Assembly (NCBI GenBank): GCA_021234155.1
Contig: JAJEKV010000047.1
Location: 5,359,071-5,423,070, forward strand
Direction of reading: 5' to 3'
Source of the DNA: Isoetes taiwanensis
Lineage: Eukaryota > Streptophyta > Lycopodiopsida > Isoetales > Isoetaceae
DNA: 64,000 nt
Positions 45,464 through 56,959 of the stretch are shown one piece after another. Numbering within the stretch: the stretch's first letter is position 1; each line of letters starts with the position of its first letter. Below the pieces are notes generated by a model. It saw nothing but the letters and a program-made list of their open reading frames with translations, made no database searches and had not been told where the DNA came from. The position numbers were made by a program, and so were the translations under genes.

Positions 45464-45943
45464 CACTCTTTCTTAACAAAAAATTATATTTTCTAAACAC
45501 ATTCTTAAGGGTATGACGGGTGTTCCTAGCTTAAAATTTGATTTTAAACTACTATCATTAGGATGGATTTGAGATCTCAAAATGGCCTCGTAAGAGTCAT
45601 TCCACGTCAGATTTCTTATTCTCCTCCTCAATGCCATGTAGATTACCTACCCTTCATAATTATAGATTCTCATAGATTTCAAGAGATCGCGCATTTATTG
45701 TCCCATTTTCACATATTAAAAACGAATAAAAAATATTTATGGCATTAAACCATCACGGCTAATGATGATGGCTTCCCTATATGTTTTCAACTGCAACTTC
45801 TCGACCATGTCCCAAGTGCAACTGACTAAAGCTCGACCTCCTTAACGTAAACCCTTCAATAACCTAGCAACACACAGGGTTTACGTTTCGGAGGCCATAT
45901 CCTAGTCAGATTCGACCAGGGTCTTGCCCAATGTTATCATGTA

Positions 45944-46190
45944 GAGGGAGGGTGTTGACGCCAGAAGACGGATTCGTAGCAACTGGTAGAAAAAAAAAAA
46001 TCAACCGCTTTCCCTAAGATAAGTCTCGACCTAGGCAATCCATTTACGTCAAGAACCTGAGTCAATAAAGGTCAGGTCTTCATGAGAACCTGGCACGTGT
46101 ATCCCGAACCTTTAAAAAAAGGGGGGAAACTCTAAGGTTTTGGGCCCATGGGAAATCCCAATTAATTTGGAAAGAAAATAATCCATTGGC
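45944..46190 (+). mobile_element. possible LTR start
   Basis: A purine tract agagggaggg is followed by TGTTGACGCC near 45954, the usual layout of a polypurine tract and LTR start. I cannot find its end or partner, so this is tentative. Confidence 0.3.
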
Positions 46191-47130
46191 AGGTTAACGA
46201 TAGAACCTTGCCTGAAATTGCTGAGTTTTGTAACTGTTGTGCACTAACGAAATATATCCCCAAAATATATTTCGAGCTCCGCAGTGAAAGAAGCAAAAAT
46301 CTGCAATTCTATGGCTCCCCTCTCTAGCAAAGGAGCAAACCAGCTTAGAGCTGACCCCATGTGGAGAGAACCCGCTATAGCCAACATGTTCTTGACCCCT
46401 GGAGTATCTATGAGGATGTAACTGAATCACAGGCTGATTACTTCAAAAGACCACGAAGCTTGGACCATGTGCCATCAAATTTCTCTGCCAAGCTAATCTT
46501 AGGCTTTGATGGCCTCATGGCAGAGCTAGAAGCTGATTCATTAGAAGCTACTAGTTCCCTGAGTTTCTTATTATCTAAATGCAACTATTGACATACGAGA
46601 ACAAGATGTTGGACGTGCTATAACAAAGATATAACCTCCTCCATGATGGCAAAATACAAATTTTGAAGACAAAAAGAAACTAGGCTCAGAGTAGACTAGA
46701 AATATTAAAGTGATCCCAGTTCAGAACTGTCATAAACCTACACGAACATGAGAAGATACTAGAAAATATACATACAATATGCAAATAATATGCTAGAACG
46801 TTGGATATACTTGATACAATATAGCAGAATACAAGGACTTGAGCTAGAAGGCACATGACTGCCATTGAACTGTAATAGCCTGACAAGAATAAAGCGCCTT
46901 ATATATATCTAGACCAATGGCCAGGATCTTGCCAGTCCAATGGATGAGATTGCATTAAGTGTTGCACATGCTGTAGTTTCTAAAATGTTCCAAAAACATC
47001 CTAGAAATAGTTCATGGTATGAGGAAGATGCAAAAGGATATTTTCAAGAAACACAGTGGATTTAGTTGGCAAATATATATGGCTTGCAACTAGAAACTTG
47101 CGAGTTCAAATCTTGTTTCATATGCAACTA
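46190..47130 (-). mobile_element. LTR/leader/gag-like fragment, inverted relative of 22.1-22.8 kb
   Basis: Shares the TATA-containing segment (tatatatatctagaccaatgg) and neighbouring motifs with 22130-22375 in opposite orientation. On the plus strand 46361-46591 reads a frame ending LEADSLEATSSLSFLLSKCN, which is shared with the other copy. No protein domain is recognised. Confidence 0.5.
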
Positions 47131-48180
47131 CTTTTTGCATCCATAGGCGACCATATTTGTATGTAGGAGTTTAATACTCGTATCGTTGTCACATTGATGT
47201 AAACCAATGCCTTTCAATTATACTTGGAAAGAGTGTTGTTTGCATATTCTTGAAAAGACTTCCGCTTCGTCGGTCATCACTAAAAATATAAAAAAAACAA
47301 AAAAATGATATAAATTTTCCCATGCAATGATAGGGGCAAGAAACTATAGCCGCTTTCTAGGTTTTCGCCACTCTATAACCTTACAATGCATTTGGGATTC
47401 TCATCTAGAAAAGGATAGATGGAAAGAAAAAGCCTTCAAATTTTCTAGCGGGCTCCTTCGGAGCAAATTTTGCAGATCATCATCCTCTACTGCTTCACAG
47501 CTTGTGGCAATGTGTTTGCAATAGGTTTGAGAGTTGAGCTGCTGATTTTGTTTGAATTACGACAGTTTTGAGAAGTTAGTTATGCCAAGCCCTAATTCGA
47601 CAGATCTGGCATTTGGTTTTGCAAAATCTGGCTTCGACAACTAAAACTTTCTTCTGGGATTTTAGAGCTGCATTAGAGTAACTTGTAGCACTGATAATCA
47701 CCATGGACTATAAAGCTAGACATCCCCCCCTTTTGTTATGTATTGCATCTACATATGCGATATTTACCTTCATATTAAAGGAATTGAAGGTAAATGAAGT
47801 TCTTGAACTACTAGGTAGTTGCTTGACAGTTATTTTTTGTCCTTTGTGATATCTCCCTACTTAATTTCCTTGCCTGGCATGTTTTCCGTCATCAGCTTCC
47901 TTAGCTAGCATCTCTTTCTTGAGTTTTCACAAAGCTATAAACCAAACCTTCGTTTGGTCGCAGTTGTTTCCACAATGCCCACGCTTGAAAGTCATACCTT
48001 CATTTGATAGCAATTATTCCCACAATGCCGACGATTGAAAGTCATACCCTCCCTATGCCCCAACCCTGCCCTTCTGCTAGTTTTTTTTTAAACGAATGTT
48101 GCCTGTAGATCCTTTTACGTTTGTGTCTTAATTGAATTTGATTAAATAAAACAACTAGTCAAAAACACGTTTGATTACTT

Positions 48181-48233
48181 TGCATAGTAAATTGTAGGAT
48201 CTGGTGTGCATAGTAAATTGTAGGATCTGGTGT
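48181..48233 (+). repeat. 26-bp tandem duplication
   Basis: gcatagtaaattgtaggatc followed by tggtgt occurs twice next to the RABC fragment. The stretch 47130-48180 contains no gene I recognise. Confidence 0.9.
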
Positions 48234-48234
48234 G

Positions 48235-48345
48235 GGTCCTATCATCAAAAGTATCTGTTGTAAATCGTAAGAGAAGGCTACTTTTGCTAACACCAGAGTC
48301 ACCAATTAATAAGATCTTAAATAAATGATCAAATTCGATGGTTCT
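48235..48345 (-). pseudogene. RABC (Rab18-like) small GTPase fragment
   Basis: The minus strand reads [20 protein letters not shown] then [13 protein letters not shown], the N-terminus of plant RABC/Rab18 GTPases. The P-loop Gly that precedes Lys-Ser is Ser here, which would impair nucleotide binding. Only about 35 residues survive; the switch regions and C-terminal prenylation motif are absent. Confidence 0.85.
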
Positions 48346-48637
48346 TGTGGATGAGGCTTGGGGCAAAAGGGTAGGCAACACAAATTCATAGAGAATGACC
48401 CTAATCAAGTAGAAGAACTATGTATATAAATGTTATGTTGTGCCCTAATTATGATGTTTATTTTGTTTTAAGTTTCTAGATTCATCATATAATCTAAGTT
48501 TTACAAGAAAAAGGTTTTCTAGGTCCATCATGTAACCTAAGTTTTACAAGCAAAAGGCCAATAAGCATAACGTTCATGGCAACACAATGCTTCTTTATAT
48601 ACGATGGTTTTTTCTACGCCCGATTTGGGTTGGACTT

Positions 48638-48735
48638 CAGTGGAAACCTCCCCAATTTTCCACGGAAACCTCCCCAACTTTCCCTGGAAACCTCCCTAGC
48701 TTTCCTTGGAAACCTCCCCTATTTTCCTGGAAACC
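48638..48735 (+). repeat. minisatellite, about four copies of a 20-25 bp unit
   Basis: The unit ggaaacctccccaactttcc varies slightly in each copy. It lies in a frame (48587-48928) that stays open through the array and beyond, but no domain is visible, so I do not call a gene. 48930-50825 has no gene I recognise. Confidence 0.85.
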
Positions 48736-50825
48736 TCGAAAATTAATTACTACTATGCACATAACCCCATTTTGGACGACACCTAATTTGTTGTTCAAAA
48801 TTGATAATCGTAGTGCTAAACCTTGTATCAATTCCTTGGCACCCATTGGCCCGGATTCTCCATTGGTTGGTGCCACTCCAAATTCTAAAAAGACTCAGCG
48901 CAAGGTTGCTTGGTCACCTTATCACTAAGTAGCTTGCAGTTTACTAGAACTTTCTCTTAGATACTATCTGAAACATATGCTAGATATTCCAAGCTTATAT
49001 CCAGACTTCTATAAGGTTTCTTATTCACCTTGAATACTTCTTTCTCATCTTTTAGGGTAGAAACTCGAGCATGGGATGACTGTTAGGCTTACAGCCTCTA
49101 AATTAAAGAGTTAGATTAATAAAGCATTTTAGATCTTTACTTCAATTCACTTTGTAAAGAGAGCCTTAATCTGGTCTAATTCCTGTTTTAACAATCTCAC
49201 CAGATCGTCACTCAAGATTTGGCATTCAAAGCAAACTGCATTGTTGTTGAACCAATCTGGCTAAAGGCAGATAGGATACAAACAAAAGTAATCTAATCTG
49301 GCTTAATACCTTGCAATTGCATGTTTAAAAAGATTTTAAGGACCTCCTTGTAATCACTATGCTGGGAATGGCCTGCAAGCCATCTCATTCAACATACCTA
49401 ATTGTGAGTAACCTTCAATCTGGTAGTTGAATGTCTCCTGCATCTTGTCAAATCATTTACATTTCATGTAACCCCAATCAAGGAATTCAGTATGACCCTG
49501 TCAGGAGCAAACCCTGCCAACCTGCATGCAGAAGCATGTCTCCATATCATCAAGAGAAGGTAATTTGCTACAAAAGGAAATGAGAATATTATAAGTTACC
49601 AAAGTCGGCTGACAATCCTGCGATTGTTTTATCTTTACGCTGTGCATCAATTAATGAATTGTAAATGGTGGCTTTCCTTTTCAATCCTTTGGCACACATA
49701 TGATTAAGTATCTCGTGTCCAAAATCACAATAACTAAGCCTCCCAAAAATATGATCGGTTTTGCATATTCCACGAGATCATTTGACCTATAAACAAGTTT
49801 TCTTTTCGATAAAAAACACGAACCATATTACACGAACACCATGTAAGGATATGTAAGGATGTGGAATACAACAAGAAGGTTATAGTTTCAATAACACCCG
49901 CGAGGCATGAGCTATGGAGAACATACCTCAACTAGAAGCTCTCGACACTCTATTCTTTCAAGGCATCTAATAATGACAACCAATAGGTTCCGGCCGCGGC
50001 CACGAAAGCACCTCTGGCATCATCCAAAAATTTCTAAATTTCCTCTGTTCCATCTGCCAGATTCTAAGCGGTTCACAATATTCTTTACCCCTAATGTGCT
50101 CCTTGACCTGATAAAACTATTCTTTAAACCGGGTTCTGAAAGCTTATTATCGGAAGAGGGTGTTGCACAATAATCTCTCGTTTCTGCTTGGGAAAACAGA
50201 AAAAAATTAACAAGGCTTCAAAAACTGCATCAAATAGACCTGAATAAGTTCGTTCCTATTGCAAGCAGGATGTCGGATTGAATACAGAGCATAAAGCACT
50301 ATGACTCAAAGAACTAGATATTTGGCATGACTCTGTAGCCATCGAAACCCCCGTTTTTCAAAAATCATATGGATTAGCAAAACTGGCATGCCAAATAGGG
50401 CTTTTCACCTACGCCGCTCCATTTGCCCCAAGCTCCAGACCCACTACCTGGAAACATGCCTGAATGGAAATGCTGCTATTGTCGTATCTCAAACCTCTTC
50501 TCCTGGAAATGTAACGCTCAGAATCATTGTTAAAAATGGGAAAAAATGAAACGGGAGGATGAAGGTGTTGTCGAGGCACAAGGCCAGAAACACTCTTCCG
50601 CAAGATATCCCGGCGCACCCATAACTACCTCTGACTTGGAATTTCCATGAATTTTTTAAGCCGTAGATGAAATCCAACGACAGAAACAGCAGCCACCTGC
50701 ACAAAAATCCCACCTCGCAGCAACGTGGACACTCTAGAATTGCTTCAAAGTGTCCACTTGCGTTTGTGCAAACGTGCGAAATATTTAAAAAATACAAAAA
50801 ATAATGCATTAACAGATGAAGAGAC

Positions 50826-50930
50826 AGCCTGGTAGCTCAACGGTAGAGCCATGCATGCAGGAGATCTGAGGTTCAACTCCCCAGCCTCCCCTCCATCCTA
50901 AAAGATTGTACATTTTTTATACTATATATA
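50826..50930 (+). repeat. tRNA-derived SINE head
   Basis: GGTAGCTCAACGGTAGAGC is a near-consensus A box with a perfect 4-bp D-stem (GCTC/GAGC). GAGGTTCAACTCC, about 20 nt later, is B-box-like. The spacing is too short for a complete tRNA and no acceptor stem pairs, so it is a SINE head rather than a tRNA gene. A tail of tttttatactatatatacgtg follows. Confidence 0.7.
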
Positions 50931-53290
50931 CGTGTCTATATACGTGTAGTGTACAGTAGTATAAGACAAACCTTTGGATGAATACAAATGAAATAGATCG
51001 GACGCAAAAGAGTAGGCCGGAACCTATTTATGTGCAGATCAACAGGCGCTCTCTAGTTGAATCTGGCGCCGGCGCTGTTTATGGTCTGTTCCAGAGAGTA
51101 GGTCGGAATTGAAGATCAGACAGAAAGGATCACCATTTAGGGTTCGCAACTAGGGTTCTAGAGCTTTATAGTATGTTTTGGCAGAATATTTCCATCTAAA
51201 CAGAATCACATGTAAAAAATCTTGTTGAGACTTCCAAATAGAAATTACCAATGAATTTGATATGTGCCCATACTCCTGACATACTTAGTTACCTCTAAGT
51301 GGCTTTCATGGGTGTTTGTCTTAGATATAACATGGTTCGTTTTTTATATTATTGTTCGTGCTTTCATAATATAACACACAAGGTGTGCTAAAATTCCAGT
51401 TTCTCTTATTGCAGCCATTGGCTTCAGATTTAGACTGCTTACTTTCGTTCATAATTGGGGTATATGATATGCAGGGTCTAATTCTTGTTGTAAAACATGT
51501 TATCGACATGGATGGGAAACTTCCTGTTGAGCTGGAGGTTGTCAGTCATTTCTTGCCGCAGTCAGTACCGTTCTCTTTCTTTCCTTTGTTATGCCATGCA
51601 TTAAGTTTCATGTTTAGCCACTTAATTATCTGTTGCTAACAAACATGTTGAAATAATAAGGAGCATATTGCTGTAGCATTATAAAACCAACAAGATCATG
51701 GGAAAAGAGTACAAGAGAAAGATAGGCATTGATGGTGTAACAATGGGAGATCGTGGTTTTCGGGTGGCTATAGATGCCCTTATCAACCATTTGAGCACTG
51801 AGCATGACTCTTTGTTTGCTTTTGGTACAAATTCTAGTTTTATCTTTAGTGCTACATGGACCACCTTATGTGATGTGTGATGAAACAAATCAATGAGGAT
51901 AAGATGATAGATTTTCTGGTGCATTGCAGCATCTTTCCTGTTAGATGCTTCTAACTATGGATCTAGCTAATTAAACACCAGAAGATATGGTGAGCAATAT
52001 GCGGGTAAGGATGAAGATGTAGATAAAGCACTTCTTTGCGAGCAGACTCCTTTTCCTTTTACAAAGATTTGGTGAGTCATTTAGTATTATACATTTACAC
52101 TCTCAAAGCCAACTTATGAATCAATCTAGAGTCTCTCTCTATGTATACATGCTAATAAAAAATGCACATTGTTATTTGTTTGTGACCTTGTTCAAAAATG
52201 AAGGGCCGTCCTTAAATCAAGAAATATTATCAGCCCAGAGGGGTCAGAACAAGCAAAGATAACGCCAATTTTTTCTCCGCTAGTAAAGAGTTGAGGAAGA
52301 TGTAATGGAGGGGGGTTTGCTGAAAGGAAGAAAATCTCTAGGTATTACGGGAGTCACATTAGCAACTTGCAAGAAAATAAAATGATAAGGAGCATAAAAG
52401 CACAAGCCGTCCTAGAAGCATATTGAAGCTTGGTCATGCACGTTGGTATTTATATTGTAAATAGTTGAGGCCACGAAAATAACTTTGAAAGGAGTAGAAT
52501 AATTTGGTGGAATCTGGTAAAATAGATAAACGGTAGTTGTAAAACAGATAGATTGTTTTGGTAAGCTTTTTAAAGATTTTTGTTGTGCATGTTGCAGATG
52601 CAGATCTGCTTACTAGATTGTCAATGCAATGAAGCTTGCAATTATTACTTGTCTTTGGACATGCTTTGACTTGGAGTGCGAGATGCTTTCAATGCTAATA
52701 GGAAAAACAAAATGCAGAGTTGGATGTATATGGGAAGTTAAAATTCATACTTTTTGATCTTTTGTAACAATCATGCAATTGTAGTGGCATACGTCTAGCA
52801 TAACTCTCATAGGTTTCAAGTTCAGCATATTGGGAATAGGCTTCAAGTTTAACATATTGGAAAAAACTAGAAAATGAACCTACATGTAGGATGTATGCAT
52901 ATAAAGCTGACATGGTTTTGCACTAGACGTCAAACCAAGAAAAGAATAATTTCTATATCAAGTGTCCATGATACATGTATATCTTGGATATATTTACCAA
53001 CTTACATGCCTCTGGCCTAAGTAGGAAGTCATTTTGCTTGTTTTGCTTGATTTATTATAATTCATTTAAAAATACGGATACAAAAGTGCTTACCTATTGA
53101 AGTCAAATCCTAAGTGGATAGATCTTTGAAAATTAACCTTTCCAAATTACCTACTACAAGAAAATTATTGCGATTAAGTGGCCAAGGCCGCTGCTGAACA
53201 TTCTCTTCTCAATCGTCTATGCATGCTAGAACATCTGATTTGAACACCGCATTTTTTTGTCTTGTGTTAAATTCGCCGCGATAGAAGAAT
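50931..53290 (+). other. no gene recognised
   Basis: AT-rich DNA. Two exon-like frames near 51475-51560 (GLILVVKHVIDMDGKLPVEL) and 51698-51875 (GIDGVTMGDRGFRVAIDALI) have ordinary protein-like composition and the first follows a CAG boundary. They could be remnants of one spliced gene, but I do not recognise it. Confidence 0.4.
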
Positions 53291-53309
53291 ATTGACCATA
53301 ACGACTTCG

Positions 53310-53581
53310 TTACACCCCCCCCTCCTTTTCTCATGTCATTTCATTTCTCTTCTCGCAACCTGCCTTTTTTTCCCTTCCATTTTCCTCGTGTCCTCACCCT
53401 TTCCCTATTCCCCTCTTCTTGGTGTCCTCTTTCCCTCCTTTTCTTTTTCTTTCCCCTTATATTTTCCTATGGCTTTTTCCCTTCTTTTTCCCCTTTCCCT
53501 CTTTCCCTTTTTCCTGCGCCTTTTTGCCCTTCACTTTTCCACTTTCCTCCTCCCTTTTCCTTTTCCTTTTCCCTTTCCCCT
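53310..53581 (+). repeat. polypyrimidine tract of about 270 bp
   Basis: The plus strand is almost entirely C and T (ttttccctttttcc-type runs), giving strong strand asymmetry. ORFs here are low-complexity artefacts. Such tracts can adopt triplex structures. Confidence 0.93.
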
Positions 53582-53599
53582 TGAGCGGTTAAAGCATGA

Positions 53600-53723
53600 T
53601 CAATCATGGTGGTGGGAAGTCGTGCTATAAATCTCGACCTTTGGATGCATTCAGATGATCTCAACCGTCGAAATTAGGGTTTGATTCATGGCATACTTAC
53701 ACTAAAATTTTATAATATAAAGA
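53600..53723 (-). mobile_element. Helitron 5'-end-like sequence
   Basis: Read on the minus strand from 53723: TCTTTATATTATAAAATTTT, then about 35 bp later caaaccctaatttcgacggt and tgagatcatctgaatgc. This resembles a Helitron start (TC, AT-rich, then a cggt(t)gagatc-type motif). A matching 3' hairpin at lower coordinates was not found. Confidence 0.4.
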
Positions 53724-54336
53724 TTTTACTTGCCATCATAATTCCTGGCAGTGCAAATGCAACATGGTATAATTCCATAGGAATCCGTGGCATAGCTTAA
53801 TATTGTACCTGTGAATGATAGGCCCATGGCAATATGAATACTATGCATTAGCTACACTCTCGTAATTCGTGTAGATTGTAACTTGTGTTGCCAATGGGAT
53901 CTGAAAGCCCCGCCAAGTTTTTGGTCCACTCAACCTTGGCCCACTCATAATGTGTGCAGGTATTTGAACCCCATTAAGGTTTAGAATTACCATATAAGAT
54001 ACTTACCTATATGTGCATATTTGCAGCTTTATTGACGTGAATATGGGATTGACATTGAACATTCAACCTCTATATCATTTTTATCTTTTAAGCAAACGAT
54101 ACAGGTATGCATTGGAGAGCTTTACCATATCAATGTGGTCAAGTGTTTCAACTACTTATTTTCCATTATATTGCTACTTGCAAAACATGGGAGGGTTATT
54201 TTGATAGAGCACATATATGTTTAAGACTCAAAATATACCACCTCTATTGTTTATTAGTTGACATTAAGACCTAAGCAATAAAATTTAATAATCCCCTTAA
54301 AAAAAATATAGTGATAATGTCTACTGGTTTGCAAAG

Positions 54337-55168
54337 CTAGGGGTTTCCACATGACTCGGCATTTAGAATAAACCACGATTTACGGTAACCAATTCGGTCG
54401 GATAACTTTGGATCGGTATCTTTATGGCTGCTTTGGGCAGCATATAGAAATCCAAAGGCTCCAACTATAGCTCCAGCCTTGCCGGAAGCTGCAGAAATAC
54501 CATGGCATGTTGATCTGAGTTCTGCCGGAATGATGAAAGTGGTAGCATTGGGCCCAAAATTAGCGAAGAAGAAAGTGAACAAATTTTGACTGTAAAATGC
54601 AATATCCAGAAAGAACCAAGTCATTGCAGTGCCCATGAGCTGAATTCCATGTTTCCTTGCAAATTCCCAGCTAACTTAACTCATATTGTTATTTTTCAGC
54701 CTCTTTGTCGGGGGTTTACGGGTCTGCTGAGAACTACGGTCATGACCACGGCCATGTCTGCCGGGTGGCTTTCTACGTATGTTGCCTTCAACCGGAGCGG
54801 TGTATCGGGTCATTTGGGCATCCTCATTCGCCCCAACCATGAAAATAATTCTCCACGCAAAAGTCGACTGTGGAGGCGATGGAGTGGACGAATGGATTTT
54901 CGGCAAAAGTTGGTATTGGAAATTCGTTCTTAAAAGCCGTAGAAACAATAATCGAGATGGTTGCGCCGACTAGAATTCCAATTCCTTGCATGGCAAACCA
55001 CGGCGACGACAAAAGAGCCCCCGGTTTTGGTGTTAGAATATTACGACGTAATAATAATGCAGAGAAAGGGGATAATCTCCCGATTCCAAAGCCAAGCCGA
55101 ATCTGAAGAAACAGAGGGTAGTCATCACGGATCAACTGGTTCAAAGGCGGAAGATGAAGAAACCCCAA
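54337..55168 (-). pseudogene. PHT1 high-affinity phosphate transporter pseudogene
   Basis: On the minus strand, 55168 to 54824 includes FAMQGIGILVGATISIIVST and FKNEFPIPTFAENP (a PHT1 transmembrane segment and loop). A frameshift then leads to WRIIFMVGA-like and ARYTAPVEGN-like text (54700-54860). 54636-54337 reads [34 protein letters not shown] and [23 protein letters not shown]1 proteins are about 520-residue, 12-helix proton/phosphate symporters of the plasma membrane. Here the N-terminal helices are missing, a stretch after AFYSQN is deleted, and several frameshifts occur. Confidence 0.9.
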
Positions 55169-55237
55169 ACATCACGGAAAGCCTTGGATTTTGGTGCTGA
55201 CAGAAGCAAAAAACGCAGGCAAATGGAGCTTTAGGCG

Positions 55238-55280
55238 CTTGTGAGCTTCGGCTCTATACGCCATAGCCGAGCTTCACAAG
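55238..55280 (+). other. 16-bp-arm hairpin
   Basis: CTTGTGAGCTTCGGCT and AGCCGAGCTTCACAAG pair with two mismatches around an 11-nt loop. The core AAGCTCGGCTATG is shared with the hairpin at 23051-23078. It lies beside the PHT1 pseudogene. Confidence 0.7.
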
Positions 55281-55492
55281 CCAAGGAGCCGTAAATATTC
55301 TGAGAAGGCGATAAAATTACCCGTAATGATTGAGAATGGGCCATCGGGCGTAAGCCGGAGAGCTAGGAGGCGCCGGAAGACGGATTTACCATAGCCAGAG
55401 CAGAGCAAGAGCAAGAAAGGGATTGCCACGGATTGCTTGCAGAGCAAGAAAGTCACATTTTTTTTTTTAGTTTTCATTTATTCCTTTTTAAA

Positions 55493-55527
55493 GACACGTG
55501 TCTCTCAGGTTTGTAAAGACACGTGTC
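55493..55527 (+). promoter_or_regulatory. two palindromic G-boxes (GACACGTGTC) 25 bp apart
   Basis: GACACGTGTC occurs at 55493-55502 and 55518-55527 within a duplicated aaagacacgtgtctct context. CACGTG is a bZIP/bHLH binding core. The GPC pseudogene starts about 1.4 kb downstream; a role is inferred only. Confidence 0.5.
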
Positions 55528-56355
55528 TCTCTCAGGTTTTTTCCTCGGGAAAAAATATTAGCATCAAACAAAAAATCTAACTGCCTTAGGGGAGGGTGAC
55601 CTTCCTCCGTTAAAAAACCATTATTGGCCTTTTTGGCGCCCGTTATATGCCATTTTGTTTTCTCATTTCGGCCTACCACTGAACCTTCATTCGACCAGCA
55701 TATTTCCTCTGTCGGACGCTCCAGAAACAACTCCAGAAGTGGAATCGATTGGAGAACGCGGCTCCGGGCAAGGGGAGGTCACCTCAGCCTATCAAAAACA
55801 AGTATTTCGCCTTCCTTCTTTCTTTCTTTTTAGCAATTTTGAGTTTCTTTATCTTGATAGGATATATAATTTAGGATTTCGCATGCTTTGAGCCGAATTT
55901 TAGACTTGTGCCCCAAACTTCATCCTTGCTTTGCTACTTGTTTGTCTGGAATTGCATGCTTATAGCTGACTGCTGGATCTGAGTACATGCAAAGCAAGAT
56001 AAATGTTCCGATATGGATTGTAGATACATAGCACAGGTTTTGAGTGGCATCAAGGAGAAAAATAATGTTATCCAAAGTAACTATCGTTGAGGTGTTGCCT
56101 TTTTATTGATCATCAAAGTTAATGTGTTTAAGACAGCAAGCATGTAAAGAAGAAGTTGGAAGGTAAGTTTTAGGCTGCTAGTGGGGTAAGATCATTATTG
56201 CTGCAGGGTGAGTCAAACACACAATGCAAGGATTACACAACGTATGGTGAAATGGTAAGCATACTGTGGTTGCCCAATAACTCCTGGGCCAATTAAGAAC
56301 AGTATGTATTAAATTTTGTTGTGGATGAGCGTGAAGTAGAGGCTCGGTTACATAA

Positions 56356-56475
56356 AAGAATTAAGGTTTACATGGAAGAATCAAGGTTTACATGGAAGAA
56401 TTAAGGTTTTCATGGAAGAATTAAGGTTTACATGGAAGAATTAAGGTTTTCATGGAAGAATTAAGGTTTATGAAT
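56356..56475 (+). repeat. 20-bp minisatellite, six units
   Basis: aagaattaaggtttacatgg repeats six times head to tail with A/T and T/C variants. There are no spacers, so it is not a CRISPR array. 55530-56355 otherwise shows no gene I can name; the frame at 55655-55891 may be leader sequence. Confidence 0.95.
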
Positions 56476-56959
56476 TTTTGACCCTGTGGTCTAGCTTAGA
56501 TTTTAAGCTCAGATTTGTGGAGATTTACTTTGTTTTTAAGCTTAAATTGGTCTTAGATCATTGTAAACAGGCAAAAGCAATAAATCTAAATCCCTTAGGC
56601 ATGATGGCTTAAAGTTAGACTAGGATTAATAGTTGGATCAGATCCAATAGCTGGGAGCGATTCAAGCTCCCTTTTGATTGTTTTTGTTTTTGCGTCCTAG
56701 ATAGAGGTAAAACCACTAGTTTTGCATTGTCAGATATGTCTTTCAATACATATTCATGAATAAGTTTGTCATATTTCTTGTTTGAGAAATATGAGAAGTG
56801 AAAATTTTGACAAGTTACTGTCAGGGATGTTTCAGGTTTATAGCAGCAAAGGGTTCAAAAGATCAAGAAGGCATATGCTGTTCAAATTGCAGGTCTTCAT
56901 GGGAGCTATAGATTGTCCACGTATTTGAGCACAGACCACAAAACATAAGAGTTAGAAAA

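Noticed and set aside
50826-50900. Possible tRNA gene (A and B boxes)
   Set aside because: The space between the D-arm and T-arm is too short for an anticodon arm and no acceptor stem pairs; a SINE head fits better.
53292-53664. ORFs of 65-112 codons on both strands
   Set aside because: They are produced by a polypyrimidine tract and have Phe/Ser/Pro/Leu or Lys/Glu/Gly low-complexity composition.
56356-56475. Regular 20-bp repeats resembling a CRISPR array
   Set aside because: The units are directly adjacent with no unique spacers, and this is eukaryotic DNA.
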